NCBI GenBank assembly: GCA_020831845.1
Contig: JAFIFV010000117.1
Location: 62,001-126,000, forward strand
DNA from: Ectothiorhodospiraceae bacterium
GTDB lineage: Bacteria; Pseudomonadota; Gammaproteobacteria; Nitrococcales; Aquisalimonadaceae
Reading direction: 5' to 3'
Length of the DNA stretch: 64,000 nt
The notes beneath the pieces were generated by a model. The model did no database searches and was not told the origin of the DNA. It worked only from the letters and a program-made list of their open reading frames with translations. Numbering within the stretch: position 1 is the stretch's first letter; the number at the start of each line of letters is the position of its first letter. The position numbers were made by a program, and so were the translations under genes. Of this stretch, positions 22,763-31,803 are shown one piece after another.

Positions 22763-23508
22763 TGGATGAAGCAGGCACACCCCCGGATGGGAAACGTCAG
22801 CTCTGGCTGTACGCCACCGGCGAGCACAGTTGCTCCTACCTGGATGACAGGCTGGCGAGAACCGTCTTCGCGGACCCGGAATATCCCATGAACAACCGGG
22901 TCTACGGCGCTCTGCTCCGTCAGGGGATGCGTCGCAGCGGCGGATTCGTCTATCAGCCGGGCTGCGCGGGCTGCAGCGCCTGCAAATCCCTGCGTATCCC
23001 GGTAGAGAGATTCAGGCCGAACCGAAGTCAGCGGCGCTGCTGGAAGCAGAATGCCGACGTCAAGGTCGTACAGCGGCCGGCGGCCTATTCCGAGGACCAG
23101 TTCCGCCTCTACAAGCACTACCTGCGCAGCCGACATCCGGGCAGTGGCATGGATTCGCCGGAGCCGGAAAAGTACATGGAGTTCTTGACGGCCAGCTGGT
23201 CGAACACGCTCTTCTGCGAGTTCCGGCTAGGCCGCGACCTGCTCGGCGTGGCCGTGACCGATGTTGTGCCGGACGGACTCTCCGCCGTCTATACCTTTTT
23301 CAACCCCGCGCTCACCGGCAGGAGCCTGGGCACGCTGGGCATCCTCTGGCAAATCGAGGAGGCCCGCCGGCTCGAGCTTCCTTACGTATATCTGGGCTAC
23401 TGGATTGCAGAGGCGGACACCATGCGTTACAAGGCGCGGTTCCGGCCCGCTGAAATCTACACCGGTGGCCGCTGGCGGATACTGCAATCCGGGGGAGAGC
23501 AGGACTGA
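22759..23508 (+). CDS. bpt: Leucyltransferase Bpt for N-terminal Asp/Glu (ATE-related)
   Basis: A 249-residue member of the bacterial Ate1-like family, which in Vibrio (Bpt) transfers leucine to N-terminal Asp or Glu and so feeds them to ClpS. Diagnostic motifs are the cysteine cluster CAGCSACKSLRIPVERF and MNNRVYGALLRQGMRRSGG. Later come YTFFNPALTGRSLGT and YLGYWIAEADTMRYKARF. The ATG overlaps the aat stop (ATGA), so the two are translationally coupled. infA follows after about 110 bases. Confidence 0.95.
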   Translation: MMDEAGTPPDGKRQLWLYATGEHSCSYLDDRLARTVFADPEYPMNNRVYGALLRQGMRRSGGFVYQPGCAGCSACKSLRIPVERFRPNRSQRRCWKQNADVKVVQRPAAYSEDQFRLYKHYLRSRHPGSGMDSPEPEKYMEFLTASWSNTLFCEFRLGRDLLGVAVTDVVPDGLSAVYTFFNPALTGRSLGTLGILWQIEEARRLELPYVYLGYWIAEADTMRYKARFRPAEIYTGGRWRILQSGGEQD

Positions 23509-23620
23509 ACCACGCCCCGGCGGCGATGTCCACGGGCAGGAATTCTGCTAGAATCTTGATCTTTCTTTCAACGGCGGGAATAGTCCCGTCTCGAACACAC
23601 AGCAAGGAGTATCTGACTGA

Positions 23621-23839
23621 ATGGCTCGTGAAGACCATATCAAGATGCAGGGAAAGGTTGTTGATACCCTGCCAAATACGATGTTCCGGGTGGAGCTGGA
23701 AAACGGCCACGTGGTTACCGCTCACATTTCCGGGAAAATGCGCAAGCATTACATCCGCATTCTGACGGGTGACGTCGTCACCGTCGAACTGACTCCCTAT
23801 GACCTGACCAAGGGTCGCATCACCTACCGCGCCCGCTGA
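23621..23839 (+). CDS. infA: Translation initiation factor IF-1
   Basis: The 72-residue S1/OB-fold protein binds the ribosomal A site with IF-2 and IF-3 during initiation. The sequence [20 protein letters not shown] and the ending KGRITYRAR are canonical. AAGGAG lies about ten bases before the ATG. A hairpin about 100 bases downstream may end the transcript. Confidence 0.97.
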   Translation: MAREDHIKMQGKVVDTLPNTMFRVELENGHVVTAHISGKMRKHYIRILTGDVVTVELTPYDLTKGRITYRAR

Positions 23840-23937
23840 ACCCAGCCACTTCAGCTTCCCGCCCCATCATCGCGCCAGTTTCCGGAGCGTCGCAGTCAGA
23901 GACACCCTGCGGTCCGCCGCGGGCGGCTCAATGAAGG

Positions 23938-23967
23938 CGCGGGCCGACTCCTGGGAGCCGGCCCGCG
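23938..23967. terminator. Hairpin between infA and clpA
   Basis: CGCGGGCCG and CGGCCCGCG form a nine-base stem extended by CTCC/GGAG around a tiny loop. On the plus strand it is followed by GATGCTTTTCC, a short T-rich stretch, so it may terminate infA. It lies between convergent infA and clpA and could act on both, but the T tract is poor. Confidence 0.55.
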
Positions 23968-24017
23968 GGATGCTTTTCCGGTACGGAATGCGGCGCGCTC
24001 TGGCCGGGGACGCCGAA

Positions 24018-26294
24018 TCAGTGCATGGCCTCGGCTTCGCGAGCGAAATGGAACACCAGTTCCCCATCCTCCGCCCGTGCGATCACCTCGCCGCCTCCGG
24101 CCAGGCGACCGAACAGCAGTTCCTCGGCGAGGGGCTTGCGGATCCGGTCCTGGATCAGTCGGGCCATGGGCCGGGCGCCCATCTTCTCGTCGTAGCCATG
24201 CTCCGCCAGCCACTCCCTGGCGGCCTCGTCCACCTTCAGCTCCACCTGCTTCTCGGCCAGCTGCAATGACAGCTCCTCGATGAACTTGTCCACCACCCGG
24301 CGGACAGTCGCGGGATCCAGGCCGTTGAACTGGATGATGGCATCCAGACGATTGCGGAACTCCGGGGTGAAAGCCTTGCGAATCGCCTCCATACCGTCCT
24401 TGGTGTGGTCCTGGGTAGTGAACCCGATGGAGCGCCGGCTCATGTCCTCGGCGCCAGCATTGGTGGTCATCACCAGGATCACATTGCGGAAGTCCGCCTT
24501 GCGCCCATTGTTGTCGGTCAGCGTCCCATGGTCCATGACCTGGAGCAGCAGATTGAAGACATCCGGATGCGCCTTTTCGATCTCATCCAGCAGCACCACC
24601 GAATACGGGTGCTTGATCACCTCCTCGGTGAGCAGCCCCCCCTGGTCGAACCCGACATAGCCCGGGGGCGCGCCGATCAGGCGCGAGACCGTGTGACGCT
24701 CCATGTACTCCGACATGTCGAAGCGGATCAGCTCCACCCCCAGCAGACTGGCCAGCTGGCGTGTGACCTCGGTCTTGCCCACGCCGGTGGGGCCGGCGAA
24801 CAGGAAGCTGCCAGTGGGCTTCTGCGGCGAGGCAAGCCCTGCACGGGACATCTTGATCGTGGAAGCCAGCGCGTCGATGGCCTGGTCCTGACCGTAGATC
24901 AGCGCGCGCAGATCGCGGTCCAGCGTTTCCAGGATCTGCATGTCGGAGCTGGACACCCGCTTGGGCGGGATGCGCGCCATGCTGGCAATGACGGTTTCGA
25001 TGTCGGACACGCTGATGGACTTCTTCTGCCGCGACGGCGGCAGCAGATTGAGCCGCGCCCCGGCCTCGTCAATCACGTCGATGGCCTTGTCCGGAAGACG
25101 ACGGTCGTTGATGTGCTTGCCGGCGAGTTCGGCGGCAGCCCGCAAGGCCGGATCGGTGTACTTGACCTTGTGGTGCTCCTCGAACCGGGACTTCAGCCCC
25201 TTCAGGATCCGATAGGTGTCGGCCACGCTGGGCTCGGGCACGTCGATTTTCTGGAACCGCCGCGCCAGCGCGCGATCCTTCTCGAAAATACCGCGATACT
25301 CCTGGTACGTGGTGGAGCCGATGCACTTCAGCTCGCCGCTGGCCAGCACCGGCTTGATCAGGTTGCTGGCGTCCATGACGCCGCCACTGGCCGCGCCGGC
25401 CCCGATGATGGTGTGAATCTCGTCGATGAACAGCACCGCACCGGGCGTTTTCTGCAACTGCTTGATCAGGCCCTTGAGGCGCTTCTCGAAATCCCCCCGG
25501 TACTTGGTGCCCGCCACCAGTGCACCGAGATCCAGGGAATAGATCACCGCCTTCTTCAACACATCGGGCACATCACCCTCGATGATCAGTTTGGCCAGGC
25601 CCTCGGCAATGGCGGTCTTCCCCACGCCGGCCTCGCCAACGTAGAGCGGGTTGTTCTTGCGGCGCCGACACAGCACCTGGATGGTGCGATCCACCTCGGC
25701 CTGGCGGCCGATCAGCGGGTCGATCTGGCCCTTGCGAGCCTTCTCGTTCAGGTTGACGGCGAAGCTCTCCAGCGGCGATTTGCTGGACCCCGCGTCACCG
25801 CCGGCATCCTCGTCGCTTTCCACGCTGCCCGGGTGCGCCTGTCCCGGCGCCTCGTCGTCGGAAACCTTGGAAATGCCGTGAGACACGTAATTCACGACAT
25901 CCAGCCGGGTAATGCTCTGCTTGTGCAGGAAATACACGGACTGCGATTCCTGCTCGCTGAAGATCGCCACCAGCACATTGGCGCCTGTGACCTCTTTGAT
26001 ACCGGCCGACTGCACATGGAGTATCGCCCGCTGGAGCACCCGCTGGAACCCGAGCGTCGGCTGGGTCTCGCGGCTGTCGTCCGGGGGTAGCAGGGGCGTG
26101 GTTTCCTCAAGGAAGGCTTCCAGCTCCTGCTTCAGCTGGACCAGATCGGCTCCACAGGCCTTGAGCACCCCGACAGCGGTCGGGTTGTCGGTCAGGGCCA
26201 GCAGCAGGTGTTCCACGGTGAGAAATTCGTGACGCTTCTCCCGTGCCTCCTTGAAGGCCAGATTAAGCGTGAACTCCAGCTCTTTACTCAACAT
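24018..26294 (-). CDS. clpA: ATP-dependent Clp protease ATP-binding subunit ClpA
   Basis: AAA+ unfoldase that feeds proteins into ClpP and receives N-degron substrates from ClpS. The 758-residue protein has the Clp N domain (residues 1-145), the first AAA module with GEAGVGKTAIAEGLAK, and the second with GPTGVGKTEVTRQLA. The ClpP-docking IGL-type loop is inferred in the usual region of the second module. It lies downstream of clpS on the same strand with about 100 bases between them. No clpP is nearby, as usual. Confidence 0.97.
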   Translation of the reverse strand: MLSKELEFTLNLAFKEAREKRHEFLTVEHLLLALTDNPTAVGVLKACGADLVQLKQELEAFLEETTPLLPPDDSRETQPTLGFQRVLQRAILHVQSAGIKEVTGANVLVAIFSEQESQSVYFLHKQSITRLDVVNYVSHGISKVSDDEAPGQAHPGSVESDEDAGGDAGSSKSPLESFAVNLNEKARKGQIDPLIGRQAEVDRTIQVLCRRRKNNPLYVGEAGVGKTAIAEGLAKLIIEGDVPDVLKKAVIYSLDLGALVAGTKYRGDFEKRLKGLIKQLQKTPGAVLFIDEIHTIIGAGAASGGVMDASNLIKPVLASGELKCIGSTTYQEYRGIFEKDRALARRFQKIDVPEPSVADTYRILKGLKSRFEEHHKVKYTDPALRAAAELAGKHINDRRLPDKAIDVIDEAGARLNLLPPSRQKKSISVSDIETVIASMARIPPKRVSSSDMQILETLDRDLRALIYGQDQAIDALASTIKMSRAGLASPQKPTGSFLFAGPTGVGKTEVTRQLASLLGVELIRFDMSEYMERHTVSRLIGAPPGYVGFDQGGLLTEEVIKHPYSVVLLDEIEKAHPDVFNLLLQVMDHGTLTDNNGRKADFRNVILVMTTNAGAEDMSRRSIGFTTQDHTKDGMEAIRKAFTPEFRNRLDAIIQFNGLDPATVRRVVDKFIEELSLQLAEKQVELKVDEAAREWLAEHGYDEKMGARPMARLIQDRIRKPLAEELLFGRLAGGGEVIARAEDGELVFHFAREAEAMH

Positions 26295-26393
26295 GCGCTC
26301 TCACCTCACCTAGGGTAGGTACACTGCGGCCCGGATACTCCATCGGACCCGGAACAACCACGACGGTTCCTTGCTCTCGACGTCGCGGCAAAC

Positions 26394-26714
26394 TCAGGCC
26401 TCCTCCATCGTGCAAAGCAACGGATGCTGGTGTTGTCTCGAATAGTCGTTGACCTGCTCCACCTTGGTTTCGGCCACGTCCCTGGAAAATACGCCACAAA
26501 CCCCATGCCCTCGAGTATGCACCTGAAGCATGACCTGCGTTGCCTTGGAACGGTCCATGCCGAAAAAGGTTTCCAGTATTTCCACCACGAACTCCATCGG
26601 CGTGTAGTCGTCGTTCAACAGGATGACCTTGTAGAGCGGCGGGCGCTTGAGTTTCGGTTTCGCCTCCTGCACCACCAACCCGTCGTCATTCTGCCCCCTG
26701 CGTTCGTCACTCAT
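26394..26714 (-). CDS. clpS: ClpS adaptor for N-degron recognition
   Basis: Binds N-terminal Leu, Phe, Trp or Tyr and hands the protein to ClpA. The core [18 protein letters not shown] contains the conserved NDD and the pocket region. The end of the domain is [12 protein letters not shown]. The ATG at 26714 ([10 protein letters not shown], 106 aa) matches the family; an upstream ATG at 26810 would add 32 unsupported residues. It is probably cotranscribed with clpA. No cspD gene is seen upstream, where E. coli has one. Confidence 0.96.
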   Translation of the reverse strand: MSDERRGQNDDGLVVQEAKPKLKRPPLYKVILLNDDYTPMEFVVEILETFFGMDRSKATQVMLQVHTRGHGVCGVFSRDVAETKVEQVNDYSRQHQHPLLCTMEEA

Positions 26715-26944
26715 GACTGCTGATGCCCATCTTCCACGCGCCAGATCCGATGTCTGCGCAATTAACCGATCCTCAGGGGAAGGCGGCCGGACCGCTGCGA
26801 CTTCCACCACTCATAGCATGCCCTACCGACCGCGAACGGGAAATCAGTCTCACTTCGGCAACCGGTTCCTGGACTCGCACCGGTTACCGACCCCGTTACT
26901 GGAATTCTAGGAACAGGGAACCTGCTCCGCCAACCCTGGGGAAG

Positions 26945-27090
26945 TGCTGATCAGTTTTCGCGCTCGCGTTACGGCCGGATTGCCGGTGGCCTTGTCGCAA
27001 GCCACCGCAGGTAGAACCACTACCTGCGGTGGCTCGTTCCCGGCCACGAACGTAAATCGGACCAGGCGGAAACGCGGAAACTGATCAGCG
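26945..27090. repeat. Inverted-repeat intergenic element, copy 2, with strong hairpin
   Basis: The roughly 470-base gap between clpS and the RibA-type gene contains no credible ORF. It does contain an element whose ends, 26945-26962 and 27073-27090, are inverted copies matching at 16 of 18 bases around a TGATCA core. At its centre is a perfect 15-base stem AGCCACCGCAGGTAG with its complement at about 27000-27032 and a five-base AACCA loop. The right half shares a 24-base block with the element near 18.24 kb. It looks like a MITE- or REP-like palindromic repeat. No transposase is seen. Confidence 0.65.
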
Positions 27091-27281
27091 CCCCCCTGGA
27101 TTCACCCGTTTGCTGCCTTGATGTTGGGGCGAGCATCGGTTTATCAACCACCGCCCTTCGGGGAGTGGTCCCGCATGCCTGCCTCTGGCAAGCGCTCGCG
27201 CAAGTGGGCACAATGCTTGCTCGCGGCGTTGCGGGAGTCGGGATCGCCCGCAGGCCAGACCAGTGAATCACGAGGACAACA

Positions 27282-28391
27282 ATGCAGCAGGCGGAACGGG
27301 GTCTGTTCGACCTTCGCAGGGGTCACCCGATATTGCTGAGCGACGCGGCGCAAGGGCTGCTCGTCATTCCGGTCGAGACCATGATCGACGAACGGGTGGA
27401 TGAACTGGCGCGGATCACCGGCACCCGGCTGCGGCTGCTGGTCACCGCCGAACGTGCCGAGGCGCTGGGCCTGCATTCTCCCGGGAATGTTCCCCTGTCC
27501 GTGCCGCTGCCTTCCGGCGCCAGAGTACGGGATCTGCTGGCCTTCTGCGCCTCCCCCGTTTCCGTCATCAATCGGGAACGCGTGCAGCAGGTGAGCCGCG
27601 CAGCCACTCCGCTGGAACTGGGCGCTCTGGCACTGGCAAAGACCGGTCGCCTGCTACCCGCGATGCTTGGCCTGGAGGTCTCGGGTTCCCCGGATGGCAA
27701 ACTGGGCGAAATGCTCGCCGACGGCACCATCCTGAACGTGCCTCTCGAACAGGCGCAACAGGCGGGCGCCCGGCCGGGCCTGCGCCTTGGCAGAATCAGC
27801 GAGGCGCCGGTTCCGCTGGAGAATGCGCCGGAAACCCGTTTCATCCTGTTCAGGGAGGAAAACGGGGTACTGGAACACGTCGCGGTGCTGATCGGCGACC
27901 GCGCAAGCTGGCCCGATCCGGCCTCGATCCGGCTGCATTCGGCCTGCCTCACGGGCGATCTCTTCGGTAGCCTGCGCTGTGACTGTGGCGAGCAGCTCAG
28001 GAACGGGGTCAAGGCGATCCGGGAGCACGGCGGCGGCGTGCTGCTGTACCTTGCCCAGGAAGGCCGGGGCATCGGACTGGCGAACAAGCTGCGTGCCTAC
28101 GCGATCCAGGATCACGGGGTGGACACTGTAGATGCGGATCGCATCCTGGGCTTCACCTATGACGAACGCCGCTACGAGGCCGCGGTCGCCATGCTGGAGC
28201 AACTGGAGCTGAAGCGGGTGAGACTGTTCACCAACAACCCGGAGAAGGTCTCCGCGCTTCAGCGCGGTGGCATCGAGGTGGTGGAACGGGTTCCGCTCCT
28301 CGGAAGCATTAACCCCCACAATCATAACTACCTCAACACCAAGGCCACCAAAGCCGGACACCTGCTGCACGACCTGCTCAGCAAGAGCTGA
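27282..28391 (+). CDS. GTP cyclohydrolase II-like protein with degenerate DHBP-synthase domain
   Basis: A 369-residue two-domain protein. The C-terminal domain is a GTP cyclohydrolase II: zinc cysteines in CLTGDLFGSLRCDCG, the catalytic arginine region in LAQEGRGIGLANKLRAYA, and TNNPEKVSAL. This enzyme opens the GTP ring to start riboflavin synthesis. The N-terminal 150 residues resemble the DHBP synthase fold but lack its acidic active-site loop (DEDREN type), so that half is probably inactive. This arrangement is known mainly from alphaproteobacterial RibA proteins. It may be the main RibA or a paralog. Confidence 0.85.
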   Translation: MQQAERGLFDLRRGHPILLSDAAQGLLVIPVETMIDERVDELARITGTRLRLLVTAERAEALGLHSPGNVPLSVPLPSGARVRDLLAFCASPVSVINRERVQQVSRAATPLELGALALAKTGRLLPAMLGLEVSGSPDGKLGEMLADGTILNVPLEQAQQAGARPGLRLGRISEAPVPLENAPETRFILFREENGVLEHVAVLIGDRASWPDPASIRLHSACLTGDLFGSLRCDCGEQLRNGVKAIREHGGGVLLYLAQEGRGIGLANKLRAYAIQDHGVDTVDADRILGFTYDERRYEAAVAMLEQLELKRVRLFTNNPEKVSALQRGGIEVVERVPLLGSINPHNHNYLNTKATKAGHLLHDLLSKS

Positions 28392-28453
28392 TCCGCTCCA
28401 CGCTGTGAGCCCTACGCTGTATATTGACAGTGTTGATGACTTGGGACGCGTAC

Positions 28454-29491
28454 ATGGATGAGAAGACCAGTTCACGGCTCTACTACAAGAACAACCGTAT
28501 CAAGCAACTACGCGCGTTCTGCTTCACCGCCCAATCCGGCAGCATTTCCCGCGCTGCCGAGCGGCTGGCCCTGAGCCAGCCGTCCGTCTCGCTGCAAATC
28601 CAGGCGCTGGAGCGCGAGATGGACATCACCGTGTTCGAGCGGCGCGGCCCCAGGATCACGCTGACACCGGACGGCAAGGCACTGTATGAGCTGGCCCTGC
28701 CTCTGGTGGAAGGCATCGACGCCCTGCCGGCACGCTTCGCCGCGCGCAACGAATCCATGCAGAGCGGGAGACTGGATATCGCCGCGGGCGAATCCAGTAC
28801 GCTGTACCTGATTCCCGATCTGCTCAAGCAGTTCATGGAGCGCTTCCCGGACAGTCCGGTCAAGCTCCACAACCTGATCGGCGCGGACATGCTCCAGGCG
28901 CTGCGAAACGACGAGGTGGATTTCGCCATCGGCTCCATGATGGATCTGCCGGACGACATCCATTACAGGCCGGTGTACTCCTTCGCCACCTCGCTGATCA
29001 CGCCGCCCGACCATCCCCTTGCCGGCGCGGAGGAAATCACCCTCGACGACCTCGCCTCGGATGCCCTGATCCTGCCGCCGCGCCACCTGACCACCTGGCG
29101 ACTGGTCAACCTGGTGCTTCAGCAGAACAACATCCCCTATCAGGTCAGGCTGGAGGTCGGCGGCTGGGAAATCATGAAGGCCTACGTCGAGCGCGGCTTC
29201 GGTATCGGCATTGCCAGCAATATCTGCCTGACCGGCCGCGAACAACTGGCGGTGAAACCGCTGCCCGACGTCTTCCCCCGCCGGACCTACGGCGTGATGT
29301 GGCGCCGCGGGAAGTTTCTGTCCTTGCAGGCACGACGGTTCATCGAGCAGATGGATCCGAAGTTCTTCAGCGCCGGCCATGACCCCATGTTCGAGGCAAA
29401 CCACGAGCCCAGCGGGAATCAGGTCTTCGTTGCTGCCAGCGGTCGCCGGCAAGGCGACATCTCCCCACCGGCCCAAGGGGGCGAAGGCTAG
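28454..29491 (+). CDS. LysR-family transcriptional regulator
   Basis: A 345-residue LysR-type regulator. The helix-turn-helix lies near residues 30-60, including SGSISRAAERLALSQPSVS. The effector-binding domain follows, with AAGESSTLYLIPDLLKQF and a C-terminal extension of about 35 residues of low complexity. The ATG at 28454 (MDEKTSSRLYYKNN) is the best start. It lies between the RibA-type gene and the Nudix gene, both on the same strand with short gaps. The target genes are unknown; it resembles CysB-like or CbbR-like members only generally. Confidence 0.88.
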   Translation: MDEKTSSRLYYKNNRIKQLRAFCFTAQSGSISRAAERLALSQPSVSLQIQALEREMDITVFERRGPRITLTPDGKALYELALPLVEGIDALPARFAARNESMQSGRLDIAAGESSTLYLIPDLLKQFMERFPDSPVKLHNLIGADMLQALRNDEVDFAIGSMMDLPDDIHYRPVYSFATSLITPPDHPLAGAEEITLDDLASDALILPPRHLTTWRLVNLVLQQNNIPYQVRLEVGGWEIMKAYVERGFGIGIASNICLTGREQLAVKPLPDVFPRRTYGVMWRRGKFLSLQARRFIEQMDPKFFSAGHDPMFEANHEPSGNQVFVAASGRRQGDISPPAQGGEG

Positions 29492-29533
29492 CGTGCTCGA
29501 CAGCCAGATGGTCCAAGGGTAGGCTTTGCCTCC

Positions 29534-29983
29534 ATGGTCTGGAAACCCCACGTTACAGTTGCCGCGGTCATCGAGCAGGATGGCCGCTTCCTCATGGTTG
29601 AAGAACGGGCGGGCGGCGCACTGGTACTCAACCAGCCGGCCGGCCATCTGGAACCTGGGGAATCCCTGGTCGATGCGGTTATCCGAGAGACCCTGGAGGA
29701 AACCGCCTGGCACTTTGCGCCGGAGGCCGTCGTTGGCATCTACCGCTGGTATCATGCTGCCAAGCGAGCGACCTTTCTGCGAGTCTGCTTCTGCGGGCAC
29801 GCGTTGGACCACGACCCCGGGCGAACCCTGGACGAAGGTATCCAGCGCGCCCTCTGGCTGACGCCGGAAGAGTTGCAGGAGGCCGCTGGACGACTGCGCA
29901 GCCCAATGGTTCTGAAGAACGTGCAGGACTATCAGGCGGGGAACCGCTATCCCATGGACATGATCCAGGACCTTCCGGAATAG
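29534..29983 (+). CDS. nudJ: Nudix hydrolase, NudJ-like
   Basis: A 149-residue Nudix protein resembling E. coli NudJ, which hydrolyses HMP pyrophosphate and nucleoside di/triphosphates. The Nudix box starts GHLEPGESLVDAV and ends RETLEETAW. Alanine replaces the usual glycine near the end of the box, while all metal-binding glutamates are kept. It starts 42 bases after the LysR gene and ends 54 bases before mnmA. In E. coli nudJ also lies directly upstream of mnmA and hflD, which supports the name. Confidence 0.9.
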   Translation: MVWKPHVTVAAVIEQDGRFLMVEERAGGALVLNQPAGHLEPGESLVDAVIRETLEETAWHFAPEAVVGIYRWYHAAKRATFLRVCFCGHALDHDPGRTLDEGIQRALWLTPEELQEAAGRLRSPMVLKNVQDYQAGNRYPMDMIQDLPE

Positions 29984-30037
29984 GATTGCTGGTACCAGGC
30001 CTCGTTACATTCTCTGGCGAGTAATTGACCGAACAGC

Positions 30038-31168
30038 ATGACGACGCGCGAGATCAAGAACGTGGTGGTGGGCATTTCCGGTGGCGTGGACTCCTCCGTT
30101 GCCGCCCTGCGCCTGCTTGAGCAGGGCTACCGGGTCCAGGGCCTGTTCATGCGCAACTGGGAAGACGACGATACCGAGACCGTCTGCACCGCCGAGCAGG
30201 ATCTGGCGGACGCCAAGCAGGTCTGCGCCGAGCTGGGCATTCCTTTGCATCAGGTCAACTTCGCCGCCGAGTACCGCGCCCAGGTGTTCGATCACTGCCT
30301 GCGCGAATTCGAGGCGGGGCGCACGCCGAACCCGGATGTGCTCTGCAATCGCGAGATCAAGTTCAAGCTGTTTCTGGACCATGCACTGCGACTCGGCGCC
30401 GACGCAGTTGCAACAGGCCACTACGTTCGCACCGGACGGGATGACCAGGGCCGGACAACGCTGTTGCGGGGGCTCGACGAGAACAAGGACCAGAGCTACT
30501 TCCTCTACATGGTGGGCCACGACGCCCTGTCGCAGTCCCTGTTTCCTCTAGGCGAGCTGGAAAAGCCCACGGTACGCCGCATGGCCGAGGACGCCGGTTT
30601 CGACAACTTCGAGAAAAAGGACAGCACCGGCATCTGCTTCATCGGCGAACGGGATTTCCGCGCCTTCCTGACCCGCTATCTGCACCGTACCCCCGGCCCC
30701 ATTATCACCACAGACGGCCAAACCATCGGTTAGCATCAAGGGCTGAGCTTCTACACGCTGGGACAGCGGCAGTGGCTCGGAATCGGCGGCGTTCCTGGCC
30801 GCAGCGGCCCCTGGTTCGTAGCCGACAAACGCCTTCAGGACAACGCCCTGATCGTTGCCGAGGGCGAGGACCACCCTGCCCTGTTCAGCGGCGGGCTGAT
30901 CGCCGACCAGTTGCACTGGGTGGCAGGCGAACCACCTGGCAATACCTTCCGTTGCGGCGCCAAGACCCGTTACCGGCAGGCCGACCAGGCCTGCACCGTG
31001 GAATTGCTGAACGGAAACCGCTGCCGCCTCCGCTTCGACCGGCCACAGCGAGCCGTAACACCAGGCCAATCGGTCGTGCTGTATCAGCAGGAACGCTGTC
31101 TGGGCGGTGGCATCATCCAGGAACGGCTTCCAGTCTCGGCTGCCCCGGGCGAGGCACGCAGCGCGTGA
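30038..31168 (+). pseudogene. mnmA: mnmA (tRNA 2-thiouridylase) interrupted by an in-frame TAG
   Basis: MnmA thiolates U34 of Lys, Glu and Gln tRNAs using sulfur relayed from IscS and TusABCDE. The first part (30038-30733) keeps the PP-loop GISGGVDSS and both catalytic cysteines, in [12 protein letters not shown] and [10 protein letters not shown]. At 30731-30733 a TAG stands where the family has the glutamate codon of GEHQG. The same frame then continues without another stop to 31168, encoding the central and beta-barrel domains ([13 protein letters not shown] to [11 protein letters not shown]). Full length would be 376 aa. A second change, Gly to Trp at 30773, lies 42 bases on. It may be a true nonsense mutation, a suppressed codon, or a sequence error. 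Confidence 0.9.
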
Positions 31169-31803
31169 TGAATCGCACCGATGCGCAGACGCTGGCAATG
31201 GCGGCTATCTTCCAGGCCCTGGCTGAAGTCCGGCAACTGGCACGCGAAGGTCGCGCCGATTCGGGCAGCGTCGCCCATTGCCTGGCGGGTCTGCTCAACC
31301 CCTACCACGGCGACGTGGCCGAAGCCTACGGTGGAGGCCACGTCCTGGTGCCCGGGCTGCGTCAATTGCACCAGCAGCTGACGCAGCCCGGCGATATGGA
31401 AATCACCCGCTACGCGGTCGTCGTGCTCCATCTCGAACGCAAGCTGGTACGCGACAAGCAGCGCCTGGCTCTGCTTTCACGCGGACTGGAGCAGGCACGG
31501 GGGCAGGCGGCCTATTTCCACCCGGCGCACGAGAGCGTTGTGGGGCGTCTGGCCGACCTCTACAGCGAGACGGTCAGTACGCTGAAACCCCGGATCATGG
31601 TTCAGGGCAACCGCGAGTGGCTGGAAGACGACCGCAACGCAAACCTGATAAGGGCGCTGCTGCTGGCGGCCATCCGGGCCGCCACGCTGTGGCGGGACCA
31701 GGGCGGAAGCCGGTTCAAGTTGCTGTTCCGTCGCAAGCAATTGCTGCATACAACCCACCGACTTATCGAATCCCACGACCAGCGTGAGCGGAATTCATCC
31801 TGA
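31168..31803 (+). CDS. hflD: High-frequency lysogenization protein HflD homolog
   Basis: A 211-residue, mostly helical peripheral membrane protein. In E. coli HflD counteracts lambda CII and is always found next to mnmA. Family features include LAMAAIFQALAEVRQLAREG near the N terminus and MVQGNREWL with LLLAAIRAATLWRDQGG near the end. The ATG shares one base with the mnmA TGA (TGATG), so translation depends on ribosomes finishing mnmA. The amber codon in mnmA could therefore also lower HflD. Confidence 0.93.
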   Translation: MNRTDAQTLAMAAIFQALAEVRQLAREGRADSGSVAHCLAGLLNPYHGDVAEAYGGGHVLVPGLRQLHQQLTQPGDMEITRYAVVVLHLERKLVRDKQRLALLSRGLEQARGQAAYFHPAHESVVGRLADLYSETVSTLKPRIMVQGNREWLEDDRNANLIRALLLAAIRAATLWRDQGGSRFKLLFRRKQLLHTTHRLIESHDQRERNSS

